A DNA stretch of 16,176 bases from Actinomycetota bacterium (GCA_019347775.1 JAHWKP010000018.1:1-16176); one strand, 5' to 3'; counted from the first letter of the stretch, positions 5,821 to 13,807 are shown. Notes: a model not told the origin generated them from the sequence alone. Made by a program: numbers and translations.

Positions 5821-6863
5821 CGGTTCATCGCCTGCATCGCGACGAGTTCCGTGGCGGCATCCGCGTCGATGCGTTCGGTGGCGCGTCGGTACTCGCCGGC
5901 GAGCCAGTCGTCGGTGAGGTGCAAGTAGATGCGGGTCGACTCGATCGAGACGTGACCGGCCTGGGCCTGCACCGCTTCGAGTTGCACGCCGGCCTCGCGT
6001 AGCCGGGTCAGGCAGGTGTGGCGCAGCTGATGACACGTCGCCTTCTCCAGGCCAGCTCGAGCGCGGGCGGCCTGCAGGATCTTGTCGACACCATCGGCGG
6101 TCATCGGCTTGCCACGGTTCAGGCCTTTCAACGTCACGAACACCCGATCCGTCTCGCAGCCTCGTGGCCGTTCGTGGTGGAGGTAGTCGCCGACCGACGC
6201 GAAGAACGTGTTCGAGATCGGGATCACCCGCTGGTGGCCGCCCTTGCCCTCGGCGATGAACAACGACCGCTCCGGCACCTGGACATCGCCGAGACGAAGG
6301 CCGAGGACCTCGCAGCGGCGCAGCCCGCCCAGCACCATCGCGTAGACCATCGCCCGGTCCCGATCGGTGCGCAGCGCGCCCAACAGCGCGGTCACCTCGG
6401 CCGGGGCGAGAATCTTGGGGAGCGTCCGCGGCACCCGCACCAACGGCACCTGCGTCCGTCGGCCGCCACGTCGACGCGTCGACAACCCACGCGGCACCGG
6501 GCTCGACGCGACCGGCGTGTCACCACGGGCAACCAAATAGGCGTAGAACCCCGACACCGACGACAACCGGCGGGCGATCGTCCGGGCCGACAACCCCGAC
6601 TCGCCGTCACTGATCCGCACCACGCTCCGGTCGCCGCGCTGGTCAGCGACGAAGTCGAAGACGTCCGCCGCCACGACCTCGACCGGATCCTTGTCGACGA
6701 CCGTGAAGAACGTCTTCAAGTCATGGGCCACCGCCCGCAACGTGTTCGGTCGGCACCGGCCAGCAACGAACGCCAAGTACGAATCGACGAGCGGATCACC
6801 GAGCGCGAAGCGGGCCTCCCCACCCACGGTCGAAGTTCGGATCAGACACGGGAACTCGTTCAT
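5817..6863 (-). CDS. Tyrosine recombinase, first gene of coupled pair
   Basis: This 348-aa site-specific recombinase has a SAM-like N-terminal domain at about 24-115 (DPLVDSYLAFVAG, then SARTIARRLSSVSGFYAYL). Its catalytic domain holds R182 (GGLRRCEV), K207 (EGKGGHQR), H278 and R281 (CHQLRHT), H304 (AGHVS) and Y313 (STRIYLHL), so the active-site set is complete. The ATG at 6863 has a GGAG about 9 nt upstream; an alternative GTG at 6896 has no ribosome-binding site but lies about 20 nt from the predicted transcription start. The gene is translationally coupled to the downstream recombinase. Such heterologous pairs usually act together on one element, as in Tn554 (TnpA/TnpB). The third partner of Tn554 or RIT elements was not found. 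Confidence 0.87.
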   Translation of the reverse strand: MNEFPCLIRTSTVGGEARFALGDPLVDSYLAFVAGRCRPNTLRAVAHDLKTFFTVVDKDPVEVVAADVFDFVADQRGDRSVVRISDGESGLSARTIARRLSSVSGFYAYLVARGDTPVASSPVPRGLSTRRRGGRRTQVPLVRVPRTLPKILAPAEVTALLGALRTDRDRAMVYAMVLGGLRRCEVLGLRLGDVQVPERSLFIAEGKGGHQRVIPISNTFFASVGDYLHHERPRGCETDRVFVTLKGLNRGKPMTADGVDKILQAARARAGLEKATCHQLRHTCLTRLREAGVQLEAVQAQAGHVSIESTRIYLHLTDDWLAGEYRRATERIDADAATELVAMQAMNR

Positions 6864-6920
6864 CCCCGCATGCTCCAGCCCCCAGCTGAAAGACACGGGG
6901 ATGCCACATAGATCATCCGT

Positions 6921-6950
6921 GTATTAGGCGATCGGGGACAGGGCTGTCAG
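6921..6950 (-). promoter_or_regulatory. Sigma70-like promoter of the recombinase pair
   Basis: Read leftward: CTGACA (6950-6945), an 18-bp spacer, and TAATAC (6926-6921). Both boxes are close to consensus, and the distance to the recombinase start suits a leader of about 50 nt (ATG 6863). A GGGGACA copy lies inside the spacer, so a DNA-binding protein there would block it. Confidence 0.55.
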
Positions 6951-6971
6951 GTCCGCCCCGTCGCGCGTCTG

Positions 6972-6994
6972 GGGACAGATGTTGATGTTGTCCC
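6972..6994. repeat. GGGACA-N11-TGTCCC inverted repeat upstream of the recombinases
   Basis: GGGACA (6972-6977) and TGTCCC (6989-6994) form a 6-bp inverted repeat with an 11-bp TG-rich centre. A direct copy of GGGGACA occurs at 6934-6940, 37 bp away. It could be the recombinase binding site, the element terminus or a repressor site; the sequence does not decide. Confidence 0.45.
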
Positions 6995-7023
6995 AAGCCG
7001 TGGCGTGGGTGTTCGCATCGGTG

Positions 7024-7040
7024 ATCCCTCAGCGAGGGGT
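7024..7040. terminator. Hairpin downstream of the P450-MFS operon
   Basis: ATCCCTC-AGC-GAGGGGT forms a 7-bp stem (one G-T pair) with a 3-nt loop, 85 bp beyond the MFS stop and before the recombinase promoter. No T-tract. Tentative terminator for the leftward operon. Confidence 0.35.
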
Positions 7041-7124
7041 GGGGTGCGGCAACGCTGATCGCCTCACGATCCCCCGGACGGCGCATCGCACTTCGTCGCA
7101 CATCCGACGCGTCCGTGGTAGTGC

Positions 7125-8531
7125 TCAATGCCGCTTCGGCGGCGGCTCGGATGGGTCACCTCCGGCGCTGGACGTGGTCGCTGCCGTTCCGGTGACTCGA
7201 GCGAGGGACTCGTTCCGCACCCGTCCGATGTCCTCGTCCACGAAGCGGGACGCGGATGCCAGGATGAAGCCGGCGGCGGCCGAGACCGGCACCATCACGA
7301 TCATGCTCGCTTGGATTCCGAGGACATCGGAGATGGCGCCGATCAACGGCAGGAAGAGCGCGATGCCTGGGATGGCGAAGACCGACATCGTGGAGAAGGC
7401 GGCGGAACGGACACGGGGTGGCGCAACGAGCGACACGAGCGCGTAGAAGGCGGGGGCGAGTGTGCCGATGCTGGCGGCGAGCAGGGCGTGGACGCCGATG
7501 GCCACTGCGACGTTGGGGGCGTAGGCGAGCAGTACGAGCAGGGCGCCGTCGACGACGCCGACGACGGCCACGAAGCGCAGCAGGAAGGCGGGCCGTTGCA
7601 CGGCGATGCGAGCGACAACCGGCATGGCGAGGAACACGCCGGCGATCTGGAGAGGTTCGATGCCGGCGGCGATGAACCCGCGATGGGCAGCGTTGAGACC
7701 GTAGACGTCCTCGTAGACGAGCGAGAGCAGGTTGGGGATCCCGAACAGCGCGATACCCAGGAAGGGCACAGCCATCCAGATGCGCCGCACGGTGCGCACG
7801 CGGGCGAGCACGTGCATCGTGGCCCAGACACGTTCGTGCTGCTCCTCGACGCCTGCGGCTGACTCGTCGGCGCCCGCGGCGCGGCGTTCATGGGAACCTC
7901 GGACCGGTTCGCGGAGACGGAGGGAGAGCAGCACGAACACGATTGTCGGAAGGCCGAAGAGGATGAACGGGGCCCGCCACCCCAGGTAGTAGGCCAGCAC
8001 TCCGGCGGACAGAGGACCGATGATCTGCCCGACGGAGTTCGCCTGGCGGTGAGCGGAGAAGACCTTCACCCGGGCTGCCGGCTCGTAGTAGTCCGACAGC
8101 AGCGACGAGTGTGTCGGGGTCACCACCGCTCGGCCGCCGCCGGCCCCGATTCGCATGACGATGAGGATCACCACGGACAGCGCCAGGCCGGTGCCGACCG
8201 AGAACACGGCCCACAGCGCTGCGCCTGTGGTCGCGATTCGCACGCGGTTCCTACGGTCGCAGTAGAACGACAGCGGCACCTCGACGAACAGCACGGCAAT
8301 CGTGCTCGCCGCGACGAGCGCAAGTGCTCCAGCATCGCTCAGGCCGAAGTGGTCGCGGATCTCCGGCAGAAGAACGGCGAAGGCGGTGCGGTCGAGTTCG
8401 TCGACGGCGTTGAGGCCGAACAGCACCACGAGAGGGAACGCCGGGGCGCCGAGGGTGACTGCGGAGACGCGCCACTCATCCAGCAGCCGACGCAATCCGT
8501 GTCGGCGCCGACGATGTGGTGCCTGCGGCAT
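7125..8531 (-). CDS. Major facilitator superfamily transporter
   Basis: This is a 468-aa inner-membrane secondary transporter, the last gene of the tetR-ferredoxin-P450-MFS operon. Roughly 12 hydrophobic segments are visible in two halves, split by a charged loop at about 205-250. The first half opens with a typical MFS stretch (VDELDRTAFAVLLPEI, 43-58). The loop after TM2 (SFYCDRRNRVR, 88-98) corresponds to the MFS motif A region. R127 in VMRIGAGGGRA resembles the motif B arginine in TM4. The ATG at 8531 shares one base with the P450 stop (TGATG); the longer ORF upstream is an artefact overlapping the P450. The tail after the last TM is hydrophilic. It probably imports the P450 substrate or exports its product; the substrate cannot be told. 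Confidence 0.87.
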   Translation of the reverse strand: MPQAPHRRRRHGLRRLLDEWRVSAVTLGAPAFPLVVLFGLNAVDELDRTAFAVLLPEIRDHFGLSDAGALALVAASTIAVLFVEVPLSFYCDRRNRVRIATTGAALWAVFSVGTGLALSVVILIVMRIGAGGGRAVVTPTHSSLLSDYYEPAARVKVFSAHRQANSVGQIIGPLSAGVLAYYLGWRAPFILFGLPTIVFVLLSLRLREPVRGSHERRAAGADESAAGVEEQHERVWATMHVLARVRTVRRIWMAVPFLGIALFGIPNLLSLVYEDVYGLNAAHRGFIAAGIEPLQIAGVFLAMPVVARIAVQRPAFLLRFVAVVGVVDGALLVLLAYAPNVAVAIGVHALLAASIGTLAPAFYALVSLVAPPRVRSAAFSTMSVFAIPGIALFLPLIGAISDVLGIQASMIVMVPVSAAAGFILASASRFVDEDIGRVRNESLARVTGTAATTSSAGGDPSEPPPKRH

Positions 8532-9748
8532 CAGCTGGTATGACGTCGGTCGATGACCCTGATGGGAAGCGTTCGAGGTCCTCGGACTTGCCCCGCTGAC
8601 CACCGAACGGCCGCTGGATCGGCCAGGTCGAAGGTCGGGAAGGCTTCGAGCCAGACTTCGAGTGCGACACGCAGTTCCATACGGGCGAGGTGGGATCCGA
8701 GGCAGCGGTGGATGCCGAGCCCGAAGGTGGCGTGGCGGTTCACCTGCCGGTCGATGATCACGTCGTCGGGCCGGTCGAAGGCATCGGGGTCCCGGTTCGC
8801 GGAGGGGAACGGGAGCAGCACCCAGTCGTTGACCTTCATCGGGCAGCCGTTCCACTCCATGTCTTCCTTGACCAGGCGCGCCATCGTCACCGGGGCGTAC
8901 GCCCGGAGGAGCTCCTCCATCGCCGTGGGCAACAACTGCGGTTCGGCGACGAGCCGTTCGCGATCGGCGGGCGTGCCGGCGAGGTGCCAGAGTGCAGCAC
9001 CGATGGCGCTCCACGTGGTGTCGATGCCGGCGATCAGCAGCAGTGCGATCGTGCGTGCCACATCGAATGGTTCGAGCTTCTCGCCATGGAGCTCGGACTC
9101 GAGCAGGAACGTGATCAGGTCGTCCCGCGGGTTGGCGACGTGGTCCTCGATATGTGCCAGCAGATACTGGAACAGCTCCACCATCCCCTCGGCACGCTGC
9201 TCCAGCGGGAGCGCGACTCCTTCGATGACGTGGTTCACGAACCCGCGGAAGATGTCGGCGTCGGACTCGGGAAGGCCGAGCATCTCGGCGATGACGCGGA
9301 CCGGGATGTGCTGTGCATACTGCTCAGCAGCGTCGACCACATCGTGCCCCCGTACGGCATCAACGAGTTCCTCGCAGTAGGCACGCGTCGCCGGTTCCAG
9401 CCTGTTGATCGCCTGCGGAGAAAAGATCGGCAGCAGCATGCGCCGTGCGTCCTGATGGTACGGGGGGTCCGAGGTGATCGGCGGGGCGATCCCCTCCGGA
9501 GCGAACTGCACGGGCGGTCGGAACTCGCTCATGATCACGTTGCGTGACGTGAACCGTTCGGTGTCGTAGGAGATGGCGGCGACATCATCGAAACGGGTCG
9601 GGAGCCACGCTCCGCCGTAGCGGTCGGTGTGGGCGATGGGACACGACTCCCGCAACTCTTCCCATATCGGATACGGGTCAGCGGCCCAGACGTCATCGGT
9701 GGGATCGAAGTCCGTCGTCCAATCGGTGACCGGTTGATGGTCTCCCAT
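8531..9748 (-). CDS. Cytochrome P450 monooxygenase
   Basis: This is a 405-aa soluble bacterial class P450. The visible signatures are the I-helix oxygen-activation motif AGIDTT (240-245), the ExxR pair of the K-helix (E279, R282), and the haem loop FGLGIHRCLG with the thiolate ligand C349. It also has the C-helix-type segment DPPYHQDARRM (94-104). Length is normal for actinobacterial CYPs that accept electrons from a small ferredoxin, and such a ferredoxin gene ends 1 nt upstream. The ATG at 9748 has GGAG 7 nt before it. The substrate is unknown; neighbours with terpene- or steroid-type specificity cannot be separated by eye. The TetR gene at the head of the operon suggests induction by the substrate. 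Confidence 0.95.
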   Translation of the reverse strand: MGDHQPVTDWTTDFDPTDDVWAADPYPIWEELRESCPIAHTDRYGGAWLPTRFDDVAAISYDTERFTSRNVIMSEFRPPVQFAPEGIAPPITSDPPYHQDARRMLLPIFSPQAINRLEPATRAYCEELVDAVRGHDVVDAAEQYAQHIPVRVIAEMLGLPESDADIFRGFVNHVIEGVALPLEQRAEGMVELFQYLLAHIEDHVANPRDDLITFLLESELHGEKLEPFDVARTIALLLIAGIDTTWSAIGAALWHLAGTPADRERLVAEPQLLPTAMEELLRAYAPVTMARLVKEDMEWNGCPMKVNDWVLLPFPSANRDPDAFDRPDDVIIDRQVNRHATFGLGIHRCLGSHLARMELRVALEVWLEAFPTFDLADPAAVRWSAGQVRGPRTLPIRVIDRRHTS

Positions 9749-9749
9749 G

Positions 9750-9947
9750 TCAGCTCTCCTCGATCGTGATGGCCTGCTCCGGGCAGTTGGCGACCGCAAG
9801 GCGGGCGCGGTTCTCCTGGTCACTGGGCACGGCGCCGTCGCCGATCTCTCGGCTCTCGCCGATCTCGTCGGGCTCGAACAGGGCAGGGGCGATGGCGTAG
9901 CACCGCCCATGACCTTCGCAACAGTCCCGATCGACACGGACCTTCAT
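9750..9947 (-). CDS. Single-cluster [3Fe-4S] ferredoxin, P450 partner
   Basis: This 65-aa electron carrier lies immediately upstream of the P450. Cluster ligands are C10, C16 (in CEGHGRC) and C55 (in NCPEQAI), giving the C-x2-X-x2-C...CP pattern. The fourth ligand position is occupied by H13 rather than cysteine, which in actinobacterial CYP ferredoxins goes with a [3Fe-4S] or atypical cluster. C9 next to C10 is an extra thiol. The ATG at 9947 shares its A with the tetR stop; a GTG at 9950 is an equally tight alternative (GTGA overlap). No ferredoxin reductase is encoded in the window, so one must be supplied elsewhere. Confidence 0.9.
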   Translation of the reverse strand: MKVRVDRDCCEGHGRCYAIAPALFEPDEIGESREIGDGAVPSDQENRARLAVANCPEQAITIEES

Positions 9948-10558
9948 CACTTCGGATCCGTCTCGGTGGCGGGCACGCGGATGATGTCGACGAGGCGCCC
10001 TACGAGCGCAGCCCAGTCCTCGTGATCGACGGGAGGGAGATCGAGCGCGGCCACCGCCATCGAACCCATCGCCACCATCAAAGCGAACCGCACGACCGCC
10101 TCGGCCGGGAGCTCCCGGTCGACTTCGCCGATCGACTGAGCGGCCCGCAGCAGAACGGTGAGCTGGTCCTCGCGCTCGAGCATCCCCCGTGCCAACACCT
10201 CGGCAACCTCGGGATGGCGTTTGGCGGCGACCACCGCCTCGATCAGCAATGTCCTCTCGCTGCCTGTCCTCCGATCGAGCGACCGGCCCCGCGCCTCCAG
10301 GAACGACGCGAAGTCGTTGACCTCATGGCCCCCGAGAAGACGGTGGAACTCGATGTCGGCATGCGCTCGCAAGGTCGCCACGAACAGCTCGGCCTTGCTC
10401 GGGTAATGCGCATAGATCGCACCGCTGCTGAGCCCGGCCGCAGACGTGATCTGCGAGATGGTCGCTCGCTCGTAGCCCAGCCGTCCGAACACGTCGGCAG
10501 CGACATGGAGCAAATGTTCCCGTGTCTCGTCAGCACTCACCCCAGCGATGCGACCCAT
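9947..10558 (-). CDS. TetR-family regulator heading the P450 operon
   Basis: This is a 203-aa ligand-responsive repressor. The N-terminal DNA-binding domain covers about residues 9-60, with the helix-turn-helix ATISQITSAAGLSSGAIYAHYPSKAEL (32-58) including the conserved GAIYAHY. The rest is a helical ligand-binding and dimerisation domain ending in a hydrophobic segment (VVRFALMVAMGSMAVAAL). The ATG at 10558 is chosen over the longer ORF because it starts the conserved domain and lies 5 nt after a -10 box. It is co-transcribed with the ferredoxin, P450 and MFS genes and probably represses its own operon. Confidence 0.9.
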   Translation of the reverse strand: MGRIAGVSADETREHLLHVAADVFGRLGYERATISQITSAAGLSSGAIYAHYPSKAELFVATLRAHADIEFHRLLGGHEVNDFASFLEARGRSLDRRTGSERTLLIEAVVAAKRHPEVAEVLARGMLEREDQLTVLLRAAQSIGEVDRELPAEAVVRFALMVAMGSMAVAALDLPPVDHEDWAALVGRLVDIIRVPATETDPK

Positions 10559-10561
10559 ACC

Positions 10562-10592
10562 AAAACATAACGAATGCGCGTTTTTTAGGCAA
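10562..10592 (-). promoter_or_regulatory. Promoter and possible TetR operator of the P450 operon
   Basis: Read leftward: TTGCCT (10592-10587), exactly 17 bp, then TATGTT (10569-10564), with the start codon 5 nt further on, so the transcript is probably leaderless. An AAAAC (10562-10566) / GTTTT (10580-10584) inverted pair spans the -10 region and could be part of the TetR site. The AT-rich patch stands out against the GC-rich surroundings. Confidence 0.6.
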
Positions 10593-10977
10593 GCGCCAGT
10601 TCGCGCCGATGCCACGTCGAGTCGGCCATGTAGGGGCGACGGAAGCCGGCCAGCCGTTTTCTGCGTGTGCAACCCGGCCGCTCATCATCGGTGGCCAGGT
10701 CAACTTGGAGCGATCGCGCCACATCGCTCTGACACGCGGCGCGTCAACGCACGCAGGACTTCCTTCTCCGACTGCCCTCGGCGGGCTTGCGGTCCTAGAT
10801 CACGCGGCCCGCACCTGCTCGAACTCCTCGCCGAAGCTTGGTAGATCGGCAGATCTCTCCTCGGTCCCAGAACGCGACGACGATCTCGACGGGAGCATGA
10901 CTCCGAAGTGCCGGTCGATGTCGCTTTCGTCGGGTGCCCCCAAAGATCGGCGTGGGCCCGATCACTGGCGGTGTGGG
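10593..10977. other. Gene-poor interval with one doubtful small ORF
   Basis: There is no recognisable gene between the tetR promoter and the end of the leftward hydrolase gene. One minus-strand stretch (10943-10800, 47 codons from a TTG, ending EEFEQVRAA) has GC-rich third positions and a plausible acidic composition. It has no good start codon or visible family, so it may be a gene remnant or chance. Nothing else is seen. Confidence 0.4.
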
Positions 10978-11880
10978 TCAGCTGGGGCCGGCCTGTCGGG
11001 TCACTTCGTTGATGGCATCGATGACGGCGTTGGGACTTGAGAAAGGCATCTCGTGGCCGCACTCGACGTGGACATGTCGGCCGAGCGGGCTGAGGGCGGC
11101 GAGCTCTTCGTGCATGCCGTTCCATGTCGCCTGGTCCGCTGGGTCCGCGTAGTTCAGGTCGCCTGTCAGCACAATGACTGGCACATCGGGTACACCTCGG
11201 TCGACGATGGCCTGTGCAACGTCGGCGAGAAGGGCTGGGCCGTTGTCATGCTCGGCGACGAAGCCGTCGAGCCGTGCGCTGAGGGCCGGCGCGAGCTCTG
11301 CCATGGCCCTCGCTCCCGGTCGGGCTCGATCACCCCGCGCGCGAACAAGGAGCCGCACCGCGTGCGCAGGCAGCTTCGCCAAGGGCCGCGGTGCCCTGGA
11401 CAGCAACCGGACTGCTCGGAGCAACGGTCCATCGCTGGCAGGCATGCGATTCAACTGGTCGGGATGACTGGACTCGACGAGCACCATGCCGGCAAGCAGC
11501 TCGGGATGGAAGGCGGCGAGCGCCAGCGCGTGGATCCCGCCGCGGGAATGGCCCACCACGATCACCGATGTCTCATCGACACTGCGGATGACGGTCGCCA
11601 TCGCAGCAGCCATGCCTTCGGCATCCCATGAAGCGGGCGGCCCGCTGCGCCCGATGCCGGGTCTGTCCCACAGGATCACCCGATTCTGCATGGCGATGGT
11701 CGGAGCGACCAGGGACCAAGCTTCGAGCGGCATGCCGAGAGCGGAGTCGAACAAGACCACTGGCGAGCCGTCGCCGGCGGAAACGACTCGCACCTCGCCA
11801 TCGCCAACGTGCACCCGAACTTCGACGGAGCCCCCCAGTTGCACGGCCGTGAGTTTGTCAGGCCGACCGGCATCGGACAC
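10978..11880 (-). CDS. Alpha/beta-fold hydrolase
   Basis: From the GTG at 11880 this is a 300-aa serine hydrolase of the alpha/beta superfamily. It shows the oxyanion-side strand VVLFDSALG, the WDRPGIGRSG segment, the nucleophile elbow VGHSRGG (serine 112 in this numbering) and the C-terminal histidine in VECGHEMPFSSP. An acid is likely in the VIVLTGDLN region. The reading frame is open to an ATG at 11994, but that adds 38 residues of non-conserved Cys/Arg-rich sequence and would overlap the divergent gene's start codon; the GTG leaves a 112-bp divergent promoter region. Substrate unknown. No signal peptide is evident with the shorter start, so a cytosolic esterase, lactonase or epoxide-type role is possible. 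Confidence 0.83.
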   Translation of the reverse strand: MSDAGRPDKLTAVQLGGSVEVRVHVGDGEVRVVSAGDGSPVVLFDSALGMPLEAWSLVAPTIAMQNRVILWDRPGIGRSGPPASWDAEGMAAAMATVIRSVDETSVIVVGHSRGGIHALALAAFHPELLAGMVLVESSHPDQLNRMPASDGPLLRAVRLLSRAPRPLAKLPAHAVRLLVRARGDRARPGARAMAELAPALSARLDGFVAEHDNGPALLADVAQAIVDRGVPDVPVIVLTGDLNYADPADQATWNGMHEELAALSPLGRHVHVECGHEMPFSSPNAVIDAINEVTRQAGPS

Positions 11881-11992
11881 TTGCCCCGAGGTGCCGCACG
11901 GGGCGAGGGCGTCAGCGTGCCCCCGATTCCCACACCGGGAACGACCGACTGCGACGGTGCAGGCGAGCTCGCGTACGACGAGACTCGGGGTC

Positions 11993-12706
11993 ATGGCTCT
12001 GCACGAGTTGCCCCGAGTCGATCAGCTCAACCTCGCGTCCCTGGAACTTCCAGACACACATCCGGCCGCAAGGCTGGGACGCACGGTGCCTGTGCACGGA
12101 TTCCTGATTCACCACCCGGACGGAGCGATCCTGGTCGACACCGGCGTCGGATTCGGGAACGACTTCATCGACGAGCTGTACCGACCGAGCTGCACCGCGC
12201 TGGACGCTGCGCTAGCGAGCTGCGAAGTCGCTGTTGCGGATGTTGTCGCCGTGGTGAACAGCCACCTCCATTTCGATCACTGCGGGCAGAACCCTGTGCT
12301 GTTCGGTGGCTCGACGAGCTTCTACTCCCAGGACATCGAACTCGGTGCGGTGACTGCCGATGATTACTACACCGACCGCCGGTGGGCGCTGTGCCCGCGG
12401 TCCCAGCAACGAGTGGTCAACGGCGACGAAGAGATCGCCGAGGGCGTGACAATCCTTTCGACGCCTGGACACACCGCGGGCCACCAGTCGGTCCTTGTAC
12501 AGGCCCGTGATGAGCGGGTCGTCGTTGGGGGACAGCTGGTGTGGCACGGCGACGAACTCGAAGCCGAGGTCGCAAGCGCCGCGAACGTTGACGACATCGC
12601 CGAACTCAAGCAGGCCGCCGTCGACTCGATCAGGCGCATCAAGTCTCTCCATCCGTCGATCGGTGGTGCTCCCCACGAATGGGTCGTCCCCCAGGGTTCA
12701 GTATGA
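11993..12706 (+). CDS. Metallo-beta-lactamase-fold hydrolase, AHL-lactonase-like
   Basis: This is a 237-aa metal-dependent hydrolase. The signature SHLHFDHCG gives H91, H93, D95 and H96; H160 lies in TPGHTAGH; VDTGVG (49-53) is the usual strand before the active site; and PHEW supplies a final histidine, H228. The overall order and length resemble N-acyl-homoserine-lactone lactonases (AiiA-like) and related lactonases. An oddity is that the metal-bridging aspartate normally found in a GD step after the second His motif is replaced by GGQ (179-181). It is divergent from the alpha/beta hydrolase, possibly with a shared promoter. Its specificity, quorum signals or other lactones, is not determinable. 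Confidence 0.87.
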   Translation: MALHELPRVDQLNLASLELPDTHPAARLGRTVPVHGFLIHHPDGAILVDTGVGFGNDFIDELYRPSCTALDAALASCEVAVADVVAVVNSHLHFDHCGQNPVLFGGSTSFYSQDIELGAVTADDYYTDRRWALCPRSQQRVVNGDEEIAEGVTILSTPGHTAGHQSVLVQARDERVVVGGQLVWHGDELEAEVASAANVDDIAELKQAAVDSIRRIKSLHPSIGGAPHEWVVPQGSV

Positions 12707-13003
12707 TCGGTCCGCCAGCCGGCGGTAGGTGATCTTGCGAATGTCCCGCTGGGCGGCCGACCACTCTCGCGTCTACCGCCCGCCGTGCGCGAGCCGAACC
12801 GATTCGGCGCGGGAGTACGTGTCGCTCGGGGTCGAGTGACAGCGACGAACAGTCGTAGGGCGCTGTCGTCGCTGAGGTTTGCGACGCTGTGTTGACGGTC
12901 GAAGGACGATCACTGGCAAGGAGCGCGCTCCCGTGACGGCCTCCATCTGGCGTCTGGCCGCGCACGCGTTCTCGGGTCCCAACCTCTGAACCTCCGCAGG
13001 ACG

Positions 13004-13807
13004 TCAGCGAGGTCGGGCACGTACGGCGGCGTGAGCGCCACCGAGGGACGTGAGCGCCAGCTGCTCTCGACCAGCGCGCGTTCTGAGGACCGACGGCCGC
13101 AGGGGCGGCCGCCGCTGCCCGGCTCCGGCTTTCATCCGCACGCGGGCAGGCTGGTCCAGGACCTCGAACCCGCCGGCCTCGATCATCCGCACGAGCCCGG
13201 CGACGTTGGGCTTCCACCACCAAGGGCGGCCCCGTCCGTCGAGACCCGCCAGGGGACGCTTGCGGAACAGGGCCGAGAGCCCCGCGTCCACGGCGTCGAC
13301 GATCAGCGCTTCACCTGCGCACACCGCTCGCGCCCGCTCGAGAGCGAGCACGGGGTCGCGGAGGTGCAGCAGCAGGCTGCCCACGTACACGAAGTCGAAC
13401 GTACCGATGTCCTCGGGATCGAGGTCGTAGACGCTGAGCGCATGCCGCTCCACGGACGAACCCATGGCGTCCCGCGCGATCTCGAACCCCACACCTCCAG
13501 CCTTCCGGCGACCGACCTGATCGATCACATCGGCGTCGCTGCCGTGGGGCCAATCCCACTGGAGCGGGTCGAGCAGATCGATCGCGACGACTTCGGCCGC
13601 ACCACGCTTCTCCATCTCGAACGCCCAGACGCCGTCGAAGGTGCCGATGTCGAGCGCCCTCGTCCCCGACATGTCCTCGGGCAGGACCTTATCGGCGGCC
13701 TTGCGCATGTCGATGTAGCCCGGGGTGACGATCCCCGGTGCCAGCTCGATCGTGTGGTACCAGTCGGTGACCTCGCCGATGCGGGCCCGTAGGGCGTCGT
13801 TGTCCAT
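13004..13807 (-). CDS. SAM-dependent methyltransferase, CmoB-like (DUF1698 type)
   Basis: This is a 267-aa class I methyltransferase. The opening WYHTIELAPGIVTPG (16-30) followed by the SAM motif ALDIGTFDGVWAF (51-63) resembles CmoB and the many stand-alone CmoB-like enzymes. Acidic strand ends VVAIDLLD (73-80) and the motif FDFVYVGSLLLHLRDP complete the fold. The ending GGAHAAVRA matches the usual C-terminus of this group. True CmoB acts on tRNA with a carboxy-SAM cofactor, but in accessory regions such homologues often methylate small molecules, so I do not assign tRNA modification. The ATG at 13807 follows GGGACGG; a TACGGT box at 13897-13892 may be its -10. It may work with the neighbouring sulfotransferase. 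Confidence 0.82.
   Translation of the reverse strand: MDNDALRARIGEVTDWYHTIELAPGIVTPGYIDMRKAADKVLPEDMSGTRALDIGTFDGVWAFEMEKRGAAEVVAIDLLDPLQWDWPHGSDADVIDQVGRRKAGGVGFEIARDAMGSSVERHALSVYDLDPEDIGTFDFVYVGSLLLHLRDPVLALERARAVCAGEALIVDAVDAGLSALFRKRPLAGLDGRGRPWWWKPNVAGLVRMIEAGGFEVLDQPARVRMKAGAGQRRPPLRPSVLRTRAGREQLALTSLGGAHAAVRARPR

Noticed and set aside
7128..7862. Plus-strand 244-aa Gly/Asp/His-rich ORF
   Set aside because: It is the opposite-strand shadow of the MFS gene, low in complexity and without any family features.
12707..13003. A gene between the lactonase-like enzyme and the methyltransferase
   Set aside because: Only a 24-codon minus-strand piece (EWSAAQRDIRKITYRR) looks faintly coding and it has no start codon; longer frames are Arg/Ser-rich noise.
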